13,498 nt of DNA from Caldifarciminota bacterium (GTDB lineage Bacteria > Hydrothermota > Tepidihabitantia > Tepidihabitantales > CAIPLT01). Shown piece after piece: positions 6,462 through 13,498 of this stretch. Made by a program: the position numbers and the translations under genes. Location of the stretch: assembly GCA_025061975.1 (NCBI GenBank), contig JANXBB010000090.1:1-13498 (forward strand), written 5' to 3'. Every line of letters begins with the position of its first letter. The stretch's first letter is position 1. The notes beneath the pieces are model-generated. The model was not told the DNA's origin. It saw only the letters and a list, made by a program, of their open reading frames with translations, and did not search any database.

Positions 6462-8467
6462 GATTTTAATGTTATCCCCATAAAAATAGTGCGTCCCGGT
6501 TGAGGATAGTTTTTATCAATGATAGAATTACCAAATTGTTCACTATAACGGGTATCAAGAAGATTGTGCAGTCGAAGGGTAATAGTTAATTTATTCAAAA
6601 CTTCGTGACTGATGTTTAAGGACAAAAGGAAATAACTTGAAAGTTTTTTTGTGTCGTAAGTAATTATTGGTGTTTGCTGAAACGATTGATAATAATTAAC
6701 CCGATCGGATACATAACGAGCGTTGAGGGATATACTAGTGTTAAAATTAGTTTCATAATTTAATTCACAAAATAAAATAACCTTTGGAATATATGGTTGT
6801 CGTCGTTTTTTGTATTCATAGCGAGTTTCACCACTGATAAAATCATAATAAACTAGCTCTTTTCTAATTTGTGTAGGGTTTTGGAGTGTAGTGCTGAATT
6901 GAAAGCTTAAATTTTTAAAAATTTTTTTCGTGCCCCAAAGTTCAAGCCCGACAACTCGTGCAGAATCAATATTTACGGGTTGCCAAAGATGATTGTTAAC
7001 TGGCATCCAGCTAATTAAATTTTTAGTCCGTCGATAAAATCCGGTTATTACCAGTTTAGATTCATTATTAATGAAGAGTTCTGTACTTAATTGAAAAGTA
7101 TTTGCGCATTCAGGTTTTAGTGATATATTGCCGGAATTTGGCCAATATAAATCAGACAAAGTCGGAGCACGAAATCCACTGCCCCAATGAACCTTAAAAT
7201 TTAAATAACGATTTAATGATTTTGTTAATCCCAGACCGAAACTTGTGAAGTTTTTAAAAGCCGAATTGTAATCAAAGCGAAAATTACCTATAATTGCAAC
7301 ATTACGTGGCGAACAAGTGATATTAGCAAAAATCCCATAGTTTTCTGATTTTGCATTTACAAGTTGGGTGTTTACACGGATTTTTTTACATTCAAGATCA
7401 ATTCCCCAAGTGAGGTTAAGTTTTGAAGATGGTGCATAACTATTACAGAGATTTAAAAACGAACTACGATTTTGGTAGTAATCGTTATATAAAGAAGTAT
7501 CTGGTGAATATTGGTTAACCCAAAGATAAGAAGTGTTATTTATTATATGAGCACCTTTTATAAAAATAGTAAATTTTGGAGCGAGTTTAAATTCTAATTG
7601 GGACTTAATTAATGTTAGTGTGTCAACTTGGCGATCATAAATACTAAAGCAAGTGCTGTCGCCATAAGGAGGATTTTGAGATACATCTGGAAGTGGTCCC
7701 GGTGTCCCTAAGTTTTTATTACTATAAAACAAATCCAAACGTATTTTTGTTTGTGGTGAAAATGTATATGTCGAATTAAAACTTAACCCCTGAGTTGTAA
7801 GATCATCATTAGTTCTCAATCCGTTTGTTTTGTTCTGATAACCAAAGAGCTGATATCGGTAGTTTTTAATACCTCCGGTAAATTGAAAATCTCCAATAAA
7901 AGTATTTAGTGAACCATATTGGAAACGTAACGAAGTTTTTGGATATTCAAAAGCTTCATCAGGTGATTCAGTGATCAAATTAACAACTCCGGCTAACGCA
8001 TTGGCGCCATAAATACTTGATACCGGCCCTTTAACAATTTCGATACGTTTAAGATTTCCTAATGCGAAAAGTCCTAAATCAGGCATTCCGACTGCTGGGG
8101 AATTAATTGGTATGCCATCAAGCAAAAAGAGTGTTTGTTGACTTGTTCCACTCCATATACTTATTGAAGATGCGCCGTTAAGAAATGAATAGTTTCGGAT
8201 ATCAAGACCAGTAATTCCCACTAATGCAGATTGAATGTCACCCCGAGACCTACGGATTAATTCATTTTGAGAAATTATTAAGGCACTTTGAGGCATATTA
8301 AATATTGAGTAGGGGAGACGAGTTGCAGTAACAATAATTGTGTCGGTTAGATATTCGGATTTCTTTGGAACTAATATATCTATTGAATCTGATTTTTGAG
8401 CATTTAATAAATAGGGGATAACTAAAAATAGTGTAATTAATAGTTTAAAAAATTGTAAGTGATTCAT
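6458..8467 (-). CDS. btuB: TonB-dependent outer-membrane receptor, BtuB-like vitamin B12 importer
   Basis: A 669-residue outer-membrane receptor. The signal peptide is about 1-23 (charged start, hydrophobic core, likely cleavage after LNA). A TonB box, DTIIVTA (42-48), closely resembles that of E. coli BtuB. The plug domain covers about 50-166, with LFLLDGIPIN (113-122) and RIEIVKGPVSSIYGANALAG (141-160). The rest is a 22-stranded-type beta barrel rich in aromatic and polar residues, containing FRAPTLSDLYWP and ending in GRTIFMGITLKS. The upstream cobalamin riboswitch independently supports corrinoids as the cargo. ATG 8467 is preceded by a full AAAGGAG SD 6 nt away, the best in the window, which lies inside the riboswitch's regulatory hairpin. 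The stop is shared (TTAA) with dut. No inner-membrane BtuCDF genes are in view. Confidence 0.9.
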   Translation of the reverse strand: MNHLQFFKLLITLFLVIPYLLNAQKSDSIDILVPKKSEYLTDTIIVTATRLPYSIFNMPQSALIISQNELIRRSRGDIQSALVGITGLDIRNYSFLNGASSISIWSGTSQQTLFLLDGIPINSPAVGMPDLGLFALGNLKRIEIVKGPVSSIYGANALAGVVNLITESPDEAFEYPKTSLRFQYGSLNTFIGDFQFTGGIKNYRYQLFGYQNKTNGLRTNDDLTTQGLSFNSTYTFSPQTKIRLDLFYSNKNLGTPGPLPDVSQNPPYGDSTCFSIYDRQVDTLTLIKSQLEFKLAPKFTIFIKGAHIINNTSYLWVNQYSPDTSLYNDYYQNRSSFLNLCNSYAPSSKLNLTWGIDLECKKIRVNTQLVNAKSENYGIFANITCSPRNVAIIGNFRFDYNSAFKNFTSFGLGLTKSLNRYLNFKVHWGSGFRAPTLSDLYWPNSGNISLKPECANTFQLSTELFINNESKLVITGFYRRTKNLISWMPVNNHLWQPVNIDSARVVGLELWGTKKIFKNLSFQFSTTLQNPTQIRKELVYYDFISGETRYEYKKRRQPYIPKVILFCELNYETNFNTSISLNARYVSDRVNYYQSFQQTPIITYDTKKLSSYFLLSLNISHEVLNKLTITLRLHNLLDTRYSEQFGNSIIDKNYPQPGRTIFMGITLKS

Positions 8468-8496
8468 AAATCGCTCCTTTCCGCACCAAGCGATTT
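8468..8496 (-). promoter_or_regulatory. Riboswitch expression-platform hairpin (P13-like) enclosing the btuB ribosome-binding site
   Basis: In the RNA, AAAUCGCU (8496-8489) pairs perfectly with AGCGAUUU (8475-8468). The stem closes a 13-nt loop and ends directly at the btuB AUG (8467). The SD AAAGGAG (8480-8474) spans loop and stem. The loop also holds GGUGCGG (8487-8481), complementary over 7 nt to CCGCACC in the aptamer (8611-8605). This matches the known L5-L13 kissing-loop mechanism of cobalamin riboswitches: ligand binding would stabilise the kiss and hide the SD. There is no T-run, so control should be translational. Confidence 0.8.
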
Positions 8497-8502
8497 ATTT
8501 TT

Positions 8503-8690
8503 TTCTGAAGGATAGGTCTCCTGACTCACGGCATAAAAGACTTCCGCCTTCCCACCTTATGCTAAAAGGCAGTGGCATAATGGAAGTCCATACCGTTTAC
8601 AGTGGGTGCGGCCGTGGTCGATTTTCACGACCTTCCCTGCCCAGTTTTTTCATAAAAACTGAGTCTGCTTACTGCAGACATCCTTCAGAA
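8503..8690 (-). promoter_or_regulatory. Cobalamin riboswitch, class I aptamer
   Basis: An adenosyl/methyl-cobalamin-sensing aptamer in the btuB leader. A perfect 11-bp P1 is formed by UUCUGAAGGAU (8690-8680) and AUCCUUCAGAA (8513-8503). Conserved elements follow in order: GGGAAGG, then GUGAAAAUC (8628-8620), the CCGCACCCACUGU region (8611-8599, corresponding to L5), a long arm closed by GACUUCC/GGAAGUC (8588-8582, 8545-8539) that contains GCCACUG and GGGAAGGC, and the B12 box AGUCAGGAGACC just before the P1 3' strand. Two extra perfect hairpins (8663-8679 and 8642-8661) sit between P1 and the core. An open reading frame on the opposite strand here is spurious. Binding of B12 should reduce btuB translation. 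Confidence 0.93.
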
Positions 8691-8699
8691 TTTACTTTT

Positions 8700-8727
8700 A
8701 TTATAATAAATTGGGATAAACTGTCAA
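8700..8727 (-). promoter_or_regulatory. Consensus promoter of the riboswitch-btuB transcript
   Basis: On the minus strand, a perfect TTGACA (8727-8722) and a perfect TATAAT (8705-8700) are 16 nt apart. The start should be near 8692-8694, only 2-4 nt before P1 of the cobalamin riboswitch, so the transcript begins almost exactly with the aptamer. The match and the placement support each other. Confidence 0.88.
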
Positions 8728-8815
8728 GCGCATGTTGCTTTGATCAATAAATCTCCACACTAAAAGTGTTCTTATGTTGTTTTGGAAAATGTTATAAAAA
8801 TATTTTTTCTGTGTT

Positions 8816-11041
8816 CTAAAATGTACGACCAATCTGGAGATGGGGTTCCCATTTACCTTTACCATCACGGTCAAATCCGTAACCTAAATCAAATCCTATT
8901 AGCCCAAGCATTGGGATCTCGAGTCTAACGCCAATACCGGCACCCCGTTTAAGATTGGAAAGGTTTAGTTCTTTTATGGAATTCCATGTATTGCCGGCAT
9001 CGTAAAATGCTAAAAATGCTAATTGTGGTGAGGGTCGGAAGCGATATTCTAGGGAATAGAGATTAATGACTTTGCCCCCAATATTGTACCTTCCTTCATA
9101 GACTCCTAATGAACGGTCTGGATAGCCACGAATTCCATCTAATCCAGTTCCACCGGCATAAAATCGTTCATAAATTGGAACAGTATCACGGTTTGTTAGT
9201 CCTTCGATTAGACCAAGGCGCATGCGTAACATTATACAGAATTTTTTAAGGAACGGGAGGTAAATACTGCCATCAAAGATTTGACGGTGATAAAGGATAT
9301 CGATTGTTGAAAGTTCAATAGAATAAGAAAGTAATGAGCCGGATAACGGATTATAAATATAGTCTCGTGAATCGCGAACAAAATTGAGCATTGGCGTAAA
9401 AGTTGTTTTGTGAATCGTGTCGCGGTAAATATTATAAGGCCCGGTTGGTTGATAGTTACTTCTGATTGATGAAGCCGGAACGTAAGCATCGGATACTCGA
9501 AGTGAAGAATAGATTTTCGTGTAATCCAAGAAAAACGGCAATGCAAAGCTCATTCCGACAGATTTTTCTTCTTTATCATAGTAATCATAGACTCGAGTTA
9601 GGTACGATAAATCAAAACCCCAAGTTAATGGCATGTCGAACAGATAAGGTTCAGTAAAGCTAAATTCGACATTGGTTTTTTTGCCACCTTTTTCTAATTT
9701 TAAAGATAATTGCTGCCCGCGACCCATAAAATTAGGTTGAGTAAGTTCAATATAACCGGTTAATTTATCTTGAGCAGAATACGAAACTCCAGCACCAATT
9801 GTTCCGAATGAGGATTTTTCTTTAACTTGGTAAATTAAGTCGATGTTGCCTTCATCATCTGCTCGACGATAATCTAATTTAATATCCTGAAAGTATCCTA
9901 AATTGAAAATGTTTCTTTGACTTCGGATTACTTCGGAACGTTTAAAAACCGAACCCGGTAATGTGGTAATTTGCCGCCGGATTACTTTGTCGTGAGTTCG
10001 TTCGTTTCCTTCAATGATTACTAATCGGATTCGAGCAGGGCGATTTTCTAAAATGTTATATTTAATATCAATGGTATCATTTCTGATATTTTCTTGTGGT
10101 GCGATTTGCGCATAAATGTAGCCTTCTTCAGAATAAAGATTATAAAGTTCGCTTAACGATTGATTTACCTTTATTGCATTGTATACTTGTCCTGATTTAA
10201 TTCGTAGAACACTTTCAAGGTTTTTTCTAGGAATTATACTATCCCCTTCAAAATTGATCTTCCCGATATAATAACGAGATCCTTCATTTAAATAAATATT
10301 AATTTGTAAACCCGGTGATTTAGTGTACAAAGAATCCAGTAACAAATCGTAATTTACAATTTTGGCATCTAAGAACCCATTTTCACGATATATATCAATA
10401 ATTTTTTCTAAGTCTTCTTTGAAATTTTCTTCATTGAAATAACCTTTACGGTACCAGTTTTTTTCTTTATTAGACATTGACCGTTTAAGCTTATTTGCTG
10501 ATATTGCCGTATTACCAAAAAATGAAATTTTCTTTATTACTACTTTACTTCCTTCGTCAATTTGAAATATTAAAATTGTTTTATTAGTACTGTCAGGTTC
10601 GGTCCGCTCAACATTAATATTTACAAGGAGAAATCCTTTTTCTTTATAAAGATCTTGGATGCTTAATTTCCATTCAAAAAGTTTGTCATTTGTAGCTACG
10701 TCACCGATTTTAATTTTTGTTTTGTCAAGAATTTCTTTAGTTTTTATTTTACGGTTGCCGAAAAATTTTACATCCTTTACAATAGGGAATTCTTTTACTC
10801 GGAAGTGAATTTTTACACCATCAGCGACTTGAGTTGTTTCGATATCGATTGTTTCAAATAATCTTAGACTATAAAGCCGCTTAATCGCTTGGGCAATGTC
10901 GTATTGAGAATAAACTGAACCAATATTAAGACCGGAGGCTTGAATAATAAATTGGGAATCAGTAAATCGTGCATCAGTATCAATTCCGATTATTATTTGT
11001 GAATAATAGATGAGAAACAGGATTAAATAATTAGCGATCAC
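8816..11041 (-). CDS. bamA: Outer-membrane protein assembly factor BamA (Omp85)
   Basis: A 741-residue Omp85 protein that folds and inserts beta-barrel proteins into the outer membrane. After a short N-terminal hydrophobic signal (about 1-20) come five POTRA domains, at roughly 24-84, 86-164, 167-255, 257-333 and 336-408. The later ones show repeated signatures such as VKFFGNRKIK, ISFFGNTAIS, INFEGDSI and VIIEGNERTH. The barrel (about 412-741) has the conserved NFVRDSRDYIYNP (553-565) and GLDGIRGYPDRSLG (633-646), whose IRGY equals the L6 VRGF/Y motif. It ends in a C-terminal phenylalanine. The start is GTG 11041; the only upstream in-frame codons run straight into the clpC stop, so no other start fits. 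A weak AGAGAT precedes it. It follows clpC by 9 nt, implying co-transcription. No terminator is obvious after its TAG, so readthrough into the btuB leader is possible. Confidence 0.95.
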   Translation of the reverse strand: MIANYLILFLIYYSQIIIGIDTDARFTDSQFIIQASGLNIGSVYSQYDIAQAIKRLYSLRLFETIDIETTQVADGVKIHFRVKEFPIVKDVKFFGNRKIKTKEILDKTKIKIGDVATNDKLFEWKLSIQDLYKEKGFLLVNINVERTEPDSTNKTILIFQIDEGSKVVIKKISFFGNTAISANKLKRSMSNKEKNWYRKGYFNEENFKEDLEKIIDIYRENGFLDAKIVNYDLLLDSLYTKSPGLQINIYLNEGSRYYIGKINFEGDSIIPRKNLESVLRIKSGQVYNAIKVNQSLSELYNLYSEEGYIYAQIAPQENIRNDTIDIKYNILENRPARIRLVIIEGNERTHDKVIRRQITTLPGSVFKRSEVIRSQRNIFNLGYFQDIKLDYRRADDEGNIDLIYQVKEKSSFGTIGAGVSYSAQDKLTGYIELTQPNFMGRGQQLSLKLEKGGKKTNVEFSFTEPYLFDMPLTWGFDLSYLTRVYDYYDKEEKSVGMSFALPFFLDYTKIYSSLRVSDAYVPASSIRSNYQPTGPYNIYRDTIHKTTFTPMLNFVRDSRDYIYNPLSGSLLSYSIELSTIDILYHRQIFDGSIYLPFLKKFCIMLRMRLGLIEGLTNRDTVPIYERFYAGGTGLDGIRGYPDRSLGVYEGRYNIGGKVINLYSLEYRFRPSPQLAFLAFYDAGNTWNSIKELNLSNLKRGAGIGVRLEIPMLGLIGFDLGYGFDRDGKGKWEPHLQIGRTF

Positions 11042-11050
11042 GAATATCTC

Positions 11051-13498
11051 TTATACTTTATCTTTCGTCTCCTGGGATTCGATAGGTTCTGTAACTATCG
11101 ATTCGGGAATAAATTTTAGATTTTCATTATCACGTACGACTTTAATTATAGTTCCCGGAGGATAAGAGTTGCGTAAGAGTTCTTCGGATAAAGGATCTTC
11201 AAGTAATCGTCTAATTGCACGCTTTATTGGCCGAGCGCCAAATTCCGGATCGAATCCTTGCTCGATAAGTAATTCTTTAGCACTCTTTTCGACTTGGAGA
11301 ATAAGTTTTTGTTCCCGAAGACGTTCGGTAATATCACGCAACTGGATATCAACAATTTTTTCCATCTGATTACGATCTAAAGATTTAAAAACGATTATTT
11401 CGTCAACCCGGTTAAGAAATTCGGGGCGGAAAACTTTTTTGACTTCCTGGAGAAGCTTTTCTTTGATTTTTTCATAAGTTTCAATTTCTGATGAAGAACG
11501 AAAACCTAGGTTTGCAGCCTTTTTGATCTCAGATGTTGCAATATTTGATGTCATAATTATTACCGCATTCTTAAAACTTACTTTACGTCCTAATGAATCC
11601 GTTAATTGGCCATCTTCTAAAATTTGGAGTAGTATATTAAAGACATCGGGATGAGCTTTTTCAATTTCATCAAAAAGGACCACAGAATAAGGTTTACGTC
11701 GAATTTTTTCAGTTAACTGCCCACCTTCTTCGTACCCCACATACCCTGGAGGAGCACCTACTAGGCGTGAAACGTTGAATTTTTCCATATATTCGCTCAT
11801 ATCAAGCCTTATTAAAGCGTCTTCGTTACCAAAGAGAAATTTTGCTAGTACCCGTGCTAGTTCAGTTTTACCAACGCCGGTTGGACCTAAGAAAATAAAC
11901 GAACCAATTGGCCGTCGCGGATCTTTAATTCCAGCACGACTTCTTCGGATCGCTTTAGCAACCGCAGAAATTGCATGTTCTTGCCCAACAATATATTCTG
12001 AAAGTTCTTTTTCCATATTTAATAGACGCTGTTGTTCATTTTCTTCTAATTTGGTAATTGGGACTGACGACCAAGTAGCAACAACATAAGCGACGTCTTC
12101 TTCAGTAACTACCGGAAAATTACCACTTTTTTCCCATTCGAGGCGTTTCTTTTTAAGCAACTCAATTAGTCGCCGCTGTTCATCACGGAGTTCTGCAGCT
12201 CGCTCAAATTTTTGTTGTTCAATTGCATTTTCTTTAGCTTTTTTAACTTTTTCGATTTTCTTTTCAATTTCCTCAAGTTCCGGGTTAACTACAGAACGCA
12301 TTAATTTAACTCGTGCACCGGCTTCGTCAATTACGTCAATAGCTTTATCGGGTAAAAATCGATCGGTGATATATCGATCGGCCAAGAATGCTGCTGCTTT
12401 TATTGCTTTTTCTGAATAAATGACCTTATGATGTAACTCATATTTTTCTTTCAATCCCATAAGGATTCGGATTGTCTCCTCAACAGTTGGCGGTTCAACA
12501 ATTATCGGCTGGAATCGTCTTTCTAAAGCTGAGTGCTTTTCAATATAACGGCGATATTCTTCTAATGTAGTTGCTCCGATACATTGGATTTCACCGCGAG
12601 CTAACGCAGGCTTTAATATATTTGAAGCATCAATTGACCCTTCAGCAGCACCTGCGCCAACTATTGTATGGAGTTCGTCGATAAAAATAATGCAATCGCC
12701 TTGAGTAGTAATTTCATTTAAAATCGCTTTTAATCGTTCTTCAAATTGACCACGATATTTTGTTCCTGCAACAATAGCGGCCATATCAAGTGCTAATACT
12801 CGTTTATTTTTTAGAGCGCTGGGTATTCGTCCGTCAACTATCCGTTGTGCCAACCCTTCAACAATTGCAGTTTTACCCACTCCGGCTTCACCTATTAATA
12901 CCGGGTTATTCTTTTTACGACGGACTAAAATTTGGATTACTCGCTCTATTTCTTTTTCTCGACCTATTATTGGATCGAGCTTATCTTCACGAGCCAGTTG
13001 CGTTAAATCTCGTGAATACATGTCTAATGCCGGAGTTTTAGATTTTACTTTTTTAGTAGTTTCTTTTGCATGTCCACTTAGAAGTCTCAAAGTTTCTTGA
13101 CGAACAATTTCTAATTCAAGCCCTAACGATTGTAAAATTTGTGCTCCTAAACTTTTTTCTTCTTTTAAAATTCCCAATAGGATATGCTCAGTTCCGATAT
13201 AGGTGTGATTCATCCGTCGAGCTTCTTCAATAGCCCAGTTAATAGCGGCACGAGCTTCTTCATTGAGTGGGATTTCATTTAAGATTAAAGTCTTAGTTCC
13301 ATATTCTAAAGCATTTTCGATGGTTCGTTGTAGATCGTCAAGATTGACACCTAATTCATTTAAAACCATGACCGCGACTCCTTCGCCTTCCTTGACAATT
13401 CCCAATAAAATATGTTCTGTACCGATATAGTCGTTATGAAGTCTAATTGCTTCTTGCCGAGCAATGGCAAGTATTTTTCTTACTCGTTCTGTAAATCT
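11051..13498 (-). CDS. clpC: ClpC-type Hsp100 AAA+ unfoldase, N-terminal few residues cut by window edge
   Basis: 815 residues are visible; numbering starts at the edge (13498). The first, [17 protein letters not shown], matches ClpC from about residue 4-6, so only a few codons are missing. The order is two Clp-N repeats (about 1-65 and 79-141); AAA-1 with Walker A GEAGVGKT (203-210), pore loop GTKYRG (245-250), Walker B IIFIDE (270-275) and arginine finger LERRF (325-329); a short middle domain with a UVR motif ERAAELRDE (432-440); and AAA-2 with Walker A GPTGVGKT (538-545), pore loop GYVGYEEGG (585-593), Walker B VVLFDE (606-611) and sensor-2 GARP (754-757). The UVR motif and short middle domain mark ClpC, not ClpB. 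LGF (664-666) is the ClpP-docking tripeptide, so it should work with ClpP, which is not in the window. Internal TTG codons are not its start. Confidence 0.96.
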   Translation of the reverse strand, partial: RFTERVRKILAIARQEAIRLHNDYIGTEHILLGIVKEGEGVAVMVLNELGVNLDDLQRTIENALEYGTKTLILNEIPLNEEARAAINWAIEEARRMNHTYIGTEHILLGILKEEKSLGAQILQSLGLELEIVRQETLRLLSGHAKETTKKVKSKTPALDMYSRDLTQLAREDKLDPIIGREKEIERVIQILVRRKKNNPVLIGEAGVGKTAIVEGLAQRIVDGRIPSALKNKRVLALDMAAIVAGTKYRGQFEERLKAILNEITTQGDCIIFIDELHTIVGAGAAEGSIDASNILKPALARGEIQCIGATTLEEYRRYIEKHSALERRFQPIIVEPPTVEETIRILMGLKEKYELHHKVIYSEKAIKAAAFLADRYITDRFLPDKAIDVIDEAGARVKLMRSVVNPELEEIEKKIEKVKKAKENAIEQQKFERAAELRDEQRRLIELLKKKRLEWEKSGNFPVVTEEDVAYVVATWSSVPITKLEENEQQRLLNMEKELSEYIVGQEHAISAVAKAIRRSRAGIKDPRRPIGSFIFLGPTGVGKTELARVLAKFLFGNEDALIRLDMSEYMEKFNVSRLVGAPPGYVGYEEGGQLTEKIRRKPYSVVLFDEIEKAHPDVFNILLQILEDGQLTDSLGRKVSFKNAVIIMTSNIATSEIKKAANLGFRSSSEIETYEKIKEKLLQEVKKVFRPEFLNRVDEIIVFKSLDRNQMEKIVDIQLRDITERLREQKLILQVEKSAKELLIEQGFDPEFGARPIKRAIRRLLEDPLSEELLRNSYPPGTIIKVVRDNENLKFIPESIVTEPIESQETKDKV

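Noticed and set aside
8559..8750. 63-codon plus-strand ORF
   Set aside because: It lies antisense to the cobalamin riboswitch and its promoter; the cysteine- and glycine-rich translation is a by-product of conserved RNA motifs.
8728..8815. Possible terminator after bamA (ACACT/AGTGT hairpin)
   Set aside because: The stem is only 5 bp with a 3-nt loop and no T-run follows on the minus strand.
9232..9546. Minus-strand 104-codon ORF within bamA
   Set aside because: It lies in another frame of an intact, well-conserved Omp85 barrel and has no family features or start signals.
13403..13405. TTG at 13405 as the start of clpC
   Set aside because: The frame stays open to the edge and encodes the conserved ClpC N-terminus ([17 protein letters not shown]), so this TTG is an internal leucine.

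Overview
The window looks like chromosome from an AT-rich Gram-negative (diderm) bacterium. Evidence for two membranes is a BamA outer-membrane assembly protein with five POTRA domains and a BtuB-type TonB-dependent receptor. The promoters I can read are classical TTGACA/TATAAT types, all with 16-nt spacers. Shine-Dalgarno (SD) motifs are weak or absent at most starts, GTG and TTG starts occur, and the tRNA does not encode CCA. The mix suggests a deep-branching, FCB-like or candidate-phylum lineage (WOR-3-like, for example). That assignment is inference and not firm. I see no insertion sequence, prophage or CRISPR array.

Region 1 (1-4316, minus strand) is one tightly packed transcription unit read right to left. 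It starts at a consensus promoter and runs through an HDAC-superfamily deacetylase, a GT4 glycosyltransferase, a second GT-B-like glycosyltransferase and a Wzx-type flippase that runs off the left edge. The last three genes overlap each other, so this is the front of a surface-polysaccharide locus.

Region 2 (4275-4688) is a gene-poor spacer of about 410 bp. It holds two short dyads, a possible plus-strand promoter, a questionable 31-codon ORF and the tRNA promoter. It is followed by tRNA-Val(GAC) and a very strong intrinsic terminator.

Region 3 (4816-6461, plus strand) is a three-gene cluster with gaps of 2-3 nt: a coiled-coil C4 zinc-ribbon protein, an RNase HI-like nuclease and dUTPase. 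It begins only 8 nt after the tRNA terminator. It converges on btuB so tightly that the two stop codons share the bases TTAA.

Region 4 (6458-13498, minus strand) reads clpC (lacking only a few N-terminal codons), then bamA 9 nt later, a short spacer (8728-8815) in which I see no gene or good terminator, a consensus promoter, a class I cobalamin riboswitch with a legible translational expression platform, and btuB. The riboswitch supports vitamin B12 as the substrate of the receptor. BamA would be expected to insert that receptor into the outer membrane.

No clearly new large system is visible. The most informative signals are the riboswitch, with a 7-nt L5/L13 complementarity next to the SD; the deacetylase leading a glycan operon; the terminator abutting the zinc-ribbon gene; and the unexplained spacer at 4320-4640.
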